Shown here one piece after another: positions 1 through 6,151 of a stretch of 7,449 bases of DNA (position 1 is the stretch's first letter; the number at the start of each line of letters is the position of its first letter). The position numbers and the translations under genes were made by a program. The notes under the pieces are model-generated. The model was not told the DNA's origin. It ran no database searches and worked only from the letters and a program-made list of their open reading frames with translations. Source of the stretch: Prevotellaceae bacterium (lineage in GTDB: Bacteria > Bacteroidota > Bacteroidia > Bacteroidales > UBA932); the NCBI GenBank assembly GCA_031288855.1, contig JAITQQ010000006.1, positions 1-7,449 of the forward strand. Direction: 5' to 3'.

Positions 1-2
1 TA

Positions 3-1118
3 ATGGCCTCGAAAGTTTATTTTACCGATTTACACACCACGCCGTCATTAAATTTGTGCGGCAAGCTGGAACGCTTGGTGCGCAAGGCCGGTATCGAAAC
101 GTTAGATTGCAAAGATAAATTCACAGCCATCAAAATTCATTTCGGCGAACCGGGCAACATGGCCTACATCCGCCATAATTACGCCGCTTGTGTGGCCAAC
201 CTTTTACAATCGTTGGGCGCCAAGTCGTTTCTTACCGATTCGGCTACGCTCTATTCGGGTCGGCGTTCCAATGCCATTGACCACTTGCAAGGCGCATGGG
301 AGAACGGCTTTAACCCCATCACCGTGAAAGCGCCGGTGATTATTGCCGACGGACTGAAAGGCACTTCCTATCGTGATTTGCCGGTAGTGGGCGGCACGTA
401 TTGCAAAACGGCGAAAATCGGTGCGGCGGTGGCCGATGCCGATGTGATTGTGTCGATGAGCCACTTTAAAGGGCATGAACAGGCGGGTTTCGGCGGTACA
501 TTGAAAAATATCGGCATGGGCGCGGCCAGCGTGGGCGGGAAATTAGACCTTCATTCTTCGTCGAAACCGCGAATCGAAACCGACAATTGCACCGGTTGCC
601 GCCAATGTACGAAAGATTGCAACTACGGCGCAATTACATTGAATGATAAACGCAAAGCCGTCATCAACTACGATAAGTGTGTGGGCTGCGGACAGTGTGT
701 AGCCGTGTGCCGCTTCGACGCTGCGCAACCGGTGTGGAATAATTCGTCGGACATCATGAACAAAAAAATTGCGGAATATGTGCAAGCCATTTTGAATGGC
801 AAACCGCATTTTCACATCAGTTTTATTGTTGATGTGTCGCCCAACTGCGACTGTTGGGGAAGCAATGACGTGCCGTTAGTGCCCAATATCGGCTTTGCCG
901 CCTCGTTCGACCCGGTGGCGCTCGACAAAGCTTGCGCAGACCTCGTACAGGCAGCTCCGGCTACGGTGGGCTCGGAAATCAACAAAGACGGCCAACATGC
1001 GTTGGTTGGCGAAGATAAATTCCACCACATGCACCCGAATACCGATTGGCGCGTAGGTTTGGAACATGCTGAGAAATTAGGAATCGGAACAATGAATTAT
1101 GATTTAATAACCGTATGA
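3..1118 (+). CDS. DUF362 protein with two [4Fe-4S] ferredoxin motifs
   Basis: The protein has 371 residues. A DUF362 core (about residues 1-185) carries the family-like segments KIHFGEPGN (44-52) and SHFKGHEQAGFGG (153-165). A 2x[4Fe-4S] ferredoxin insert follows: C196/C199/C202/C206 and C226/C229/C232/C236, both CxxCxxCxxxC. The C-terminal part resumes DUF362 and has a paired NCDCW (281-285). No signal peptide or membrane segment is visible, so it is probably cytoplasmic. The family is widespread in anaerobes and its exact reaction is not known; electron transfer or a metal-cofactor role is inference. The start lies only two bases inside the window, but the N-terminus MASKVYFTDL looks like that of full-length homologues. 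The stop overlaps the ribF start as ATGA, which suggests translational coupling with FMN/FAD synthesis. The upstream promoter is outside the window. Confidence 0.9.
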   Translation: MASKVYFTDLHTTPSLNLCGKLERLVRKAGIETLDCKDKFTAIKIHFGEPGNMAYIRHNYAACVANLLQSLGAKSFLTDSATLYSGRRSNAIDHLQGAWENGFNPITVKAPVIIADGLKGTSYRDLPVVGGTYCKTAKIGAAVADADVIVSMSHFKGHEQAGFGGTLKNIGMGAASVGGKLDLHSSSKPRIETDNCTGCRQCTKDCNYGAITLNDKRKAVINYDKCVGCGQCVAVCRFDAAQPVWNNSSDIMNKKIAEYVQAILNGKPHFHISFIVDVSPNCDCWGSNDVPLVPNIGFAASFDPVALDKACADLVQAAPATVGSEINKDGQHALVGEDKFHHMHPNTDWRVGLEHAEKLGIGTMNYDLITV

Positions 1119-2050
1119 AACACGTAGCAACAACAGGTTTTTTTGATGGCGTACATAAAGGGCACCGCGCGGTGTTGGAGAAGGTAGTACGCGAGGCGCA
1201 AGCGCAGGGAAAGGAGAGCATGGTGGTTACTTTTTGGCCGCATCCCCGCACCGTGCTTGGGCAGGATGCCGAAAAACTCAGGTTGCTTAATTCGGTGGAA
1301 GAGAAAAAACGTTTGCTGCTCGGATTGGGCATTCAGCATATAGAAATTATCCCTTTCAGTCACGAGTTGGCAGCCATGACTACCGCCGAATTTTTCGACC
1401 GTTATTTGAGGCAGGAATTGAATGTGGACCATTTGGTGGTTGGGCATGACCACCGCTTGGGCAACCGTGCGCATGATGATTTCGAGGCAATGAAAAAATT
1501 AGGCGCGCCGTTAGGCATTACCGTAGAAAGGGTAGAGGCGGTGTCGTTTTCTTCTTTCTTCGGGCAAAATACTTCCGTGTTCGTGCCGAAAAATAATACG
1601 GTAAGCTCTACCAAAATACGCGAAGCGCTTAAAGGCGGCGATGTGAAAACGGCAAATGAATATTTGGGTTATCAGTACGGATTGCAGGGCGTAGTGGTGG
1701 AAGGCAGTAAAATGGGGCGGCAGCTGGGCTTTCCTACGGCCAACATGCAACTTTACGAGCCCTTGAAACAACTTCCGGCCGACGGCGTGTATGCCGTGCT
1801 TGTCACGGTGGCGCGGCGCGAATATCGCGGCGTGATGAATGTGGGCGTGCGTCCCACGTTAAAGACTGCGCCCATCCGTGTAATTGAAACGCATATTTTC
1901 GATTTCGATGAAGACATCTACGGCCAACCGATTGAAGTGCGGCTCGTGCAGCGCATCCGCGAAGAACGGCGTTTTAATTCCTTAGACGAACTGAAACAGC
2001 AAATCGCGAAAGATAAAGAAAGTAGTTTCCCATATTTTGAAAAGTATTAA
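1115..2050 (+). CDS. ribF: Bifunctional riboflavin kinase / FAD synthetase RibF
   Basis: This cytoplasmic enzyme phosphorylates riboflavin to FMN and adenylylates FMN to FAD. It has 311 residues, the usual size. The N-terminal FMN adenylyltransferase domain shows GFFDGVHKGH (8-17, the nucleotidyltransferase HxGH-type motif), VVGHDHRLG (109-117) and SSTKIR (164-169). The C-terminal riboflavin kinase domain shows GRQLGFPTAN (201-210), DGVYAV (223-228), NVGVRPT (242-248) and ETHIFDFDEDIYG (258-270), where E258 fits the catalytic base of the family. The start is fixed by an in-frame TGA at 1100-1102 and by the ATGA overlap with the upstream Fe-S gene, giving a short N-terminus before the first motif. 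Residues around 144-160 appear longer than usual for the family between the adenylyltransferase core and SSTKIR. The ECF sigma gene follows after 21 bases. Confidence 0.97.
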   Translation: MKHVATTGFFDGVHKGHRAVLEKVVREAQAQGKESMVVTFWPHPRTVLGQDAEKLRLLNSVEEKKRLLLGLGIQHIEIIPFSHELAAMTTAEFFDRYLRQELNVDHLVVGHDHRLGNRAHDDFEAMKKLGAPLGITVERVEAVSFSSFFGQNTSVFVPKNNTVSSTKIREALKGGDVKTANEYLGYQYGLQGVVVEGSKMGRQLGFPTANMQLYEPLKQLPADGVYAVLVTVARREYRGVMNVGVRPTLKTAPIRVIETHIFDFDEDIYGQPIEVRLVQRIREERRFNSLDELKQQIAKDKESSFPYFEKY

Positions 2051-2071
2051 ATTTTGTGAATCGATACGTTA

Positions 2072-2608
2072 ATGACTGACAAGGCGCTCGTACAATTGTT
2101 CCATGAAGGCAATAATCCGAATTATGCCTTTAACCTCATTGTACAGAAGTATCGTGAACGTTTGTATTGGCATGTGCGTAAAATCGTTATCTCTCATGAT
2201 GACGCCGACGATGTCCTGCAAAACACGTTTATTAAAGTGTGGTCGTCGCTTTCCGATTTCAGAGGTGACTCTCAGCTGTTCACATGGTTGTACCGCATCG
2301 CCACCAACGAGGCATTGTCGTTCCTGAAGAATAAACGGACAAAATTTTTCTTGCCGTTGGGCGACGTGGAAGGCCAACTGAAAAATAAACTTGAGGAAGA
2401 TCCTTATTTTAATGGCAATGAGTTGCAGAAGAAATTGCAACGCGCCATCTTGAAGCTTCCTAAAAAACAGCGTATAGTATTTAATATGCGTTATTTCGAC
2501 GAGATGAAGTATGAAGAAATGTCGGAAGTATTGGGCACTTCGGTGGGGGCGCTCAAGGCGTCTTATCATCATGCGGTAAAAAAAATTGAAGAACTGATGG
2601 ATAGGTAA
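2072..2608 (+). CDS. ECF-subfamily RNA polymerase sigma factor
   Basis: The 178-residue protein has the two-domain layout of group 4 sigma-70 factors. Region 2 (about 14-88) contains DADDVLQNTFIKVW (44-57) and FRGDSQLFTWLYRIATNEAL (63-82), which cover core RNA polymerase binding and -10 recognition. Region 4 (about 117-172) contains LPKKQRIVFNMRYFDEM (129-145) and a helix-turn-helix YEEMSEVLGTSVGALKASYHHAVKK (147-171, given as a span), which would read the -35 element. Regions 1 and 3 are absent, as expected. It starts 21 bases after ribF and could be read through from there. An AT-rich stretch at 2033-2056 has only imperfect matches to TAnnTTTG, so I do not call a promoter. The next two genes look like its membrane anti-sigma factor and an exported sensor, implying control by an envelope signal that I cannot identify. 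The promoters it recognises are unknown. Confidence 0.95.
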   Translation: MTDKALVQLFHEGNNPNYAFNLIVQKYRERLYWHVRKIVISHDDADDVLQNTFIKVWSSLSDFRGDSQLFTWLYRIATNEALSFLKNKRTKFFLPLGDVEGQLKNKLEEDPYFNGNELQKKLQRAILKLPKKQRIVFNMRYFDEMKYEEMSEVLGTSVGALKASYHHAVKKIEELMDR

Positions 2609-2647
2609 ATTAAACCTTTTTAAAAAGAAAATGTCAAACATAAAAAT

Positions 2648-3085
2648 ATGTCAGTGGAAAAAAAGTTTATGCTAACCGACGATCTTAAAAAGAACGTCTT
2701 TGCCGTGCCGGAAGGATATTTTGAATCTTTGCAAGACCGGCTTGTCGAGCGGATATCGGATGCTGAGCCGCAACAACAACAACTTCCATGGTTTCAGGTG
2801 TTACGCCCGCAGCTGGCTTTTGCTGCGGCTTTTGTGGCTTTGGTGGTGGCCGGTTATGGCGGAATGGTTTTACTCAACAACCTCAATTCGCCTGACGACC
2901 CCGCTGTTCCGGCGTCGCTGGATGATTTTTATGCGTCGGCTTTGTATAATCTTGATGAACAAGCCGTACTGCGTGTGATTGACGAAGAAAAAATCGATCA
3001 CTCGGTAGATACGGAAGATATTATTAATTATTTGGTTTCAACTCATGTGAGTTTGGCCGATATTGCCTCTTTAGAAGAAGAATAA
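2648..3085 (+). CDS. Probable single-pass membrane anti-sigma factor
   Basis: The protein has 145 residues and no strong named-domain signature. The cytoplasmic N-terminus (1-54) contains FAVPEGYFESLQDRLVERI (18-36); a VPEGYF-type motif is common in small Bacteroidota proteins encoded after ECF sigma genes. One membrane segment runs about 56-76, rich in A, V and L. A predicted periplasmic part (77-145) is acidic and ends with IINYLVSTHVSLADIASLEE (125-144). There is no HxxxCxxC zinc motif and no cysteine, so this is not a zinc-type anti-sigma factor. The role is inferred from position and topology: 39 bases after the sigma gene and 8 bases before the exported helical gene. The ATG at 2648 is preceded by an A-rich stretch, usual for this phylum; M8 (2669) is an alternative start. 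A small unrelated membrane protein is possible. Confidence 0.7.
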   Translation: MSVEKKFMLTDDLKKNVFAVPEGYFESLQDRLVERISDAEPQQQQLPWFQVLRPQLAFAAAFVALVVAGYGGMVLLNNLNSPDDPAVPASLDDFYASALYNLDEQAVLRVIDEEKIDHSVDTEDIINYLVSTHVSLADIASLEEE

Positions 3086-3093
3086 TTACGACT

Positions 3094-3624
3094 ATGAAAT
3101 TGTTAAAACTTGTATTTGCAGCCTCATTCTTGCTTGCTGCACTGCCGCTTTCGGCACAAATGGGAAATTTCCGCATAGATACTACGCGCACCGTTATTCG
3201 CGACAACAGGGGAAATGTCGTGGGAGAAGGTTTTGATGTCCGCATAGAAGGATCTTTTGAATCGCGCCACGACAAACTGAAAAGTCAAAAAGTGGCGTAC
3301 TTTTCCAATAACATCGACCTTTCGTCGCGCGAGGCGGAAAAGTTCTGGCCGGTTTACAACGAGTACAACAACCAACGCGAGGCCATTTCGCAAGAGCGTA
3401 ACAAAATTTTACGCCAGCTTTCCAATGTGGAAAACATGGAAAACGAAAAAGATGTGAAAGCCCTGCTCGACAGTTATACCGACAGCTTTGCGAAGGAAGC
3501 GGAGGTGTTCCGGAAATATTACCAAAAATTTTTAGAGATATTGCCGCCTAAAAAAGTCGTACGCCTGTACATCACCGAAGAGCAATTCAAACAAATGTTG
3601 TTGCGTAGCATCCGTTATCAATAA
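3094..3624 (+). CDS. Exported helical protein, ECF sensor (Spy/CpxP/CnrX-like)
   Basis: The protein has 176 residues. A clear signal peptide (MKLLKLVFAASFLLAALPLSA, positions 1-21 as a span; cleavage before or near Q22) has no lipobox cysteine, so the mature form is soluble in the periplasm. After a variable stretch (23-58), the protein is charged and helical: KVAYFSNNIDLSSREAEKFW (66-85), then PVYNEYNN (86-93), a Q/E/R-rich helix (94-110), and a final helix ILPPKKVVRLYITEEQFKQM (149-168). This pattern matches small Bacteroidota proteins labelled sensor of ECF-type sigma factor, related in style to Spy and CpxP; I cannot run the comparison. There are no cysteines and few histidines, so a metal site like that of CnrX is not evident. 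It is the last gene of the module, 8 bases after the putative anti-sigma gene, and overlaps the end of convergent trmB by 7 bases. Confidence 0.7.
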   Translation: MKLLKLVFAASFLLAALPLSAQMGNFRIDTTRTVIRDNRGNVVGEGFDVRIEGSFESRHDKLKSQKVAYFSNNIDLSSREAEKFWPVYNEYNNQREAISQERNKILRQLSNVENMENEKDVKALLDSYTDSFAKEAEVFRKYYQKFLEILPPKKVVRLYITEEQFKQMLLRSIRYQ

Positions 3625-4310
3625 ACAGGTTCTTGTAAAACATCATTGCCGTCAATGCCGAATTTCAGGTAGGTGATGGGTAATCCTTTTTTGAGAAACA
3701 GTTGTTCGTAATGTGTTTTAATGGACAACACCTCGCTGGCAAATTCCGAACCGTAAATGTCGGTATTGCTCTCCCACACTTTTAAATGATTGTGTTCAGC
3801 CAACGCTTTGGTGTAATCATGCAGCAACCGGCTGTCGGTTTTCAGGTGAATGTGTCCGCCGGGAGTTAAAAATTTGCGGTAGCGGGTCAGGAAAAGCGGC
3901 GAGGTGAGCCGTTTCCTTGCCGCATTCGGCTGAGGGTCGGGAAAGGTAATCCAAATTTCGTCAATCTCGCGCGGTGCAAAAAATGATTCTATAAAATCAA
4001 TGCGCGTGCGGATGAATGCCACGTTCTGAAGTTGTTTTTCGGTGGCCGTTTTCGCGCCGCGCCACAACCGCGCCCCTTTGATATCAATGCCGATAAAATT
4101 TTTTTCGGGAAAACGCAAGGCAAGCGTCACGGTATATTCGCCTTTGCCGCATCCTAATTCCAGCACCACAGGATTGTTGTTGTGAAATACCTGTTCGCGC
4201 CACGCTCCTTTAAGCCGGAAATCACGGCGAAATACCTCTTCAAATGCCGGTTGATACAGCAACGAAAAAGTTTCATTTTCGCAAAATCGTAAATATTTAT
4301 TTTTGCCCAC
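3618..4310 (-). CDS. trmB: tRNA (guanine-N7-)-methyltransferase TrmB
   Basis: TrmB transfers a methyl group from S-adenosylmethionine to N7 of G46 in the variable loop of tRNAs. The protein has 230 residues, the normal size. The SAM-binding motif I is VVLELGCGKGEYT (48-60), followed by GIDIKGAR (74-81). The family signature WITFPDPQPNAARKRLTSP (120-138) is complete, with HLKTDS (155-160) and a C-terminal THYEQLFLKKGLPITYLKF (199-217) that matches the substrate-binding end of the family. The start is a GTG at 4310-4308: the N-terminus MGKNKYLRFCENETF is the usual one for Bacteroidota TrmB, and the ATG at 4320 is out of frame. The GTG shares one base with the gldH stop (TAGTG), implying translational coupling. 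It is the last gene of the ricT-gldH-trmB operon. Confidence 0.96.
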   Translation of the reverse strand: MGKNKYLRFCENETFSLLYQPAFEEVFRRDFRLKGAWREQVFHNNNPVVLELGCGKGEYTVTLALRFPEKNFIGIDIKGARLWRGAKTATEKQLQNVAFIRTRIDFIESFFAPREIDEIWITFPDPQPNAARKRLTSPLFLTRYRKFLTPGGHIHLKTDSRLLHDYTKALAEHNHLKVWESNTDIYGSEFASEVLSIKTHYEQLFLKKGLPITYLKFGIDGNDVLQEPVY

Positions 4311-4795
4311 TATTTTTCATCGACTAATTCGAGGCGAAGGCCTACAGCGCCTATTCCGGGTAAGGTGTCCGCACGCATGCCATGCCGGATGCCGAATTCA
4401 TAATTGCCGGAGTTGGCAAATAATACTGAGGGGTAGTAAAACAGCCGGTGGTCAATCCAGTGGCTTCCCCGCTTTCCAAGCCATTTTCCTTGCACATCCG
4501 CCAGTTCATATTCTACCGTATCGCACGCGGTTGCGCCGGTTGGCGACACCACATCGACAAAAAGGTGAATGTTGCGGAAAGGATAATCGTTGTTGTTGCG
4601 CAGGTTAATTATGATGGCGTAAGCACTCAGCGTGTCGGTTACCGGCAGGGTGATATTGACGGTGCTGTCTTTCAGCCATTGGCTGTGATGAAGTTTAACA
4701 TTTTTTTCAAACGCCGCAGGCGCCGAGCATGCAGCGAATAAATACCCCATCGCAAATAGCAAATAAAGAGTATGAACTTTATGGCTTCTTTTCAT
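4310..4795 (-). CDS. gldH: Gliding motility lipoprotein GldH
   Basis: GldH belongs to the gliding-motility/type IX secretion gene set of Bacteroidota and is also kept in many non-gliding members, where its exact role is unclear. The protein has 161 residues. A signal peptide ends in a lipobox LFAAC (19-23), so C23 should be lipidated and the mature protein anchored at the membrane, probably the outer one. Family-typical segments are RNNNDYPFRNIHLFVDVVSP (66-85), CDTVEYELADVQGKWLGKRG (91-110) and GMRADTLPGIGAVGLRLE (139-156), giving the usual single beta-rich domain. The start overlaps the last 17 bases of ricT and the stop overlaps the trmB start by one base, so it lies inside a tightly packed operon. 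ricT beside gldH is a common order in this phylum. Confidence 0.92.
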   Translation of the reverse strand: MKRSHKVHTLYLLFAMGYLFAACSAPAAFEKNVKLHHSQWLKDSTVNITLPVTDTLSAYAIIINLRNNNDYPFRNIHLFVDVVSPTGATACDTVEYELADVQGKWLGKRGSHWIDHRLFYYPSVLFANSGNYEFGIRHGMRADTLPGIGAVGLRLELVDEK

Positions 4796-6080
4796 TTTTG
4801 GCAGGGTTGGTTTTGTTATGGTGCGGCGGCGAATGTTTGCGGCGCTTGTGCCTTCTTTCGTTGTTTCTCGACGATGAGGAAAGCTGTTCCTGTCGCGGGT
4901 TTTGCCCTTGTTCCGCTGCCTGTGGCGGCCTCTGCTTTTCTTCTTTTGAATGCCCTCTTCCGTTGCGGTTGTGATTATGATTGTGCCGTTTTTTCGACCG
5001 GTCGAAACGGGTAATGCTGTCTTCTCCTGCCGAACTTATGAAATCGGGCATGGCCGAAGGAATATGCTGGTCTTCTACCAAAAAATCGGCTTTTTCTCCT
5101 TTCCGGTTTAGCTCAAGGATTTGTTTTACGCGGGCTATCGGCACGGCAATTTGGGTCACAGGATTGCGCGGGTCGAAGGTAAACCACATAATTCCTTTCA
5201 GCACATCGTTTTTCAGCAGGTGGGCAGTGCCGTCTATCGTCTCTAACGTTTTCACTTGCGGAAAATCTTTTTGCGCTTCGGCGTATGTAGCGGCCTCGTA
5301 GTTCAGGCAACATTTCAGCTTGCTGCATTGTCCGGCTAATTTCTGAGGATTCAGCGAAAGTTCCTGTGTCCGCGCCGCCGACGTATTCACCGATATGAAA
5401 TCAGACACCCATTGCGCGCAACACAGCGCCCTGCCGCATACGCCAATGCCGCCAATGAGTCCCGCTTCCTGCCGGGCGCCGATTTGTTTCATTTCTATCC
5501 GTATGTGAAATTCATCGGCCAGTGCCTTGATGAGTTCGCGGAAGTCCACGCGGTCGTCGGCAATATAATAAAAAATCGCCTTGGTGCCGTCGCCCTGAAA
5601 TTCCACATCGCCCACTTTCATGTTGAGCTTGAACTGTGCGGCAATCTGGCGGGTTTTAATCATCACCCGGTGTTCGCGTGCAATGGCTTCCTGCCATTTT
5701 TCAATGTCGGCAGGCTTGGCCTTGCGGTAGATTTTCTTCAACTCCGCCACGTTAGGCGTTATATTCTGGCGTTTCATCTGCAGCAATACGATAGGCCCCG
5801 AAGCGCTGATGATGCCTATGTCGTGCCCGCTGTTTGCTTCCACCGCCACAATGTCGTCTTTAGCCAAAGACAGGTTGTTTGTGTTATAAAAAAAACCTTT
5901 GTGCGTGTTTTTAAAACGCACTTCAAAGATTTGATAGGCGCGGTCTTCGGGAATGTCGCGAAGCCAGTTATATACATTCAATTTACAACAGCCGTCGTGA
6001 GGTATGTAGTGTATTTCGCCCGGCGCTGTTTGCCCTGCCCTGTATCCCCGCTCGCAGTTGATGATATTTAGTAAGCGCAT
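4779..6080 (-). CDS. ricT: RicT / PSP1-domain iron-sulfur regulatory protein
   Basis: The protein has 433 residues from the ATG at 6080-6078. PSP1 proteins such as B. subtilis RicT (YaaT) work with RicA and RicF in a complex carrying [4Fe-4S] clusters and promote RNA processing by RNase Y; the Bacteroidota role is less clear. The core (about 29-275) shows CCKLNVYNWLRDIP (31-44), FEVRFKNTHKGFF (52-64), VAVEANSGHDIG (78-89), and the cysteine region GGIGVCGRALCCAQW (210-224) with QCSKLKCCLNYE (251-262). Cysteines 215, 220, 221, 252, 257 and 258 are the likely ligands. The tail from about 362 is basic, disordered and rich in H, N, R, Q and P. An upstream in-frame ATG at 6134 would add 18 residues, but that stretch contains the promoter -7 element at 6110-6103, so I reject it. 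It is the first gene of an operon with gldH and trmB. Confidence 0.93.
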   Translation of the reverse strand: MRLLNIINCERGYRAGQTAPGEIHYIPHDGCCKLNVYNWLRDIPEDRAYQIFEVRFKNTHKGFFYNTNNLSLAKDDIVAVEANSGHDIGIISASGPIVLLQMKRQNITPNVAELKKIYRKAKPADIEKWQEAIAREHRVMIKTRQIAAQFKLNMKVGDVEFQGDGTKAIFYYIADDRVDFRELIKALADEFHIRIEMKQIGARQEAGLIGGIGVCGRALCCAQWVSDFISVNTSAARTQELSLNPQKLAGQCSKLKCCLNYEAATYAEAQKDFPQVKTLETIDGTAHLLKNDVLKGIMWFTFDPRNPVTQIAVPIARVKQILELNRKGEKADFLVEDQHIPSAMPDFISSAGEDSITRFDRSKKRHNHNHNRNGRGHSKEEKQRPPQAAEQGQNPRQEQLSSSSRNNERRHKRRKHSPPHHNKTNPAKNEKKP

Positions 6081-6099
6081 TGTGAAGTCAATATTATTC

Positions 6100-6130
6100 T
6101 TGCAAAGATATAAAAAAAACGTTAATTTTG
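6100..6130 (+). promoter_or_regulatory. Promoter of the glycosyltransferase gene
   Basis: TAATTTTG (6123-6130) matches the Bacteroidota -7 consensus TAnnTTTG exactly, and TTG (6100-6102) lies 20 bases upstream at the -33 position. The start of transcription would be near 6136, giving a leader of only about 15 bases before the ATG at 6152. Its -7 and the opposite promoter's upstream part occupy the same A/T-rich 30 bases, so the two directions may compete. Confidence 0.6.
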
Positions 6131-6133
6131 CCA
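6103..6133 (-). promoter_or_regulatory. Promoter of the ricT-gldH-trmB operon
   Basis: On the - strand, TATCTTTG (6110-6103) matches the Bacteroidota -7 consensus TAnnTTTG exactly. An imperfect -33 element, TGG instead of TTG (6133-6131), sits 20 bases upstream. Transcription would start near 6097, about 15 bases before the ricT ATG. This supports the shorter ricT start. It overlaps the promoter of the divergent glycosyltransferase gene. Confidence 0.55.
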
Positions 6134-6151
6134 TTTAATAATGAAAAATAA

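Noticed and set aside
2033..2056. Promoter-like AT-rich stretch before the sigma gene
   Set aside because: Both possible -7 boxes miss TAnnTTTG by one base of spacing, so read-through from ribF is as likely.
2616..2627. The perfect 12-base palindrome CTTTTTAAAAAG between the sigma and anti-sigma genes
   Set aside because: It is almost all A/T, too weak for a terminator hairpin and common in AT-rich spacers of this kind.
2069..2641. A 190-codon open frame on the - strand across the ECF sigma gene
   Set aside because: It is the antisense shadow of a clear sigma factor; its composition (many F, H, Q and I) is that of a reverse-complement artefact.
2631..2675. A 14-codon open frame beginning ATGTCAAAC just before the putative anti-sigma gene
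   Set aside because: It is out of frame with the 145-residue gene and overlaps its start; no sign of peptide function or attenuator structure.
5412..6071. A 219-codon open frame on the + strand opposite ricT
   Set aside because: It lies entirely within the well-supported ricT gene on the other strand, has no recognisable domain, and looks like a by-product of codon bias.
6081..6134. An 18-residue N-terminal extension of RicT from an ATG at 6134
   Set aside because: It would place the exact -7 promoter element (6110-6103) inside the coding sequence, and the residues are unlike family N-termini; MRLLNIINCERG from 6080 fits better.
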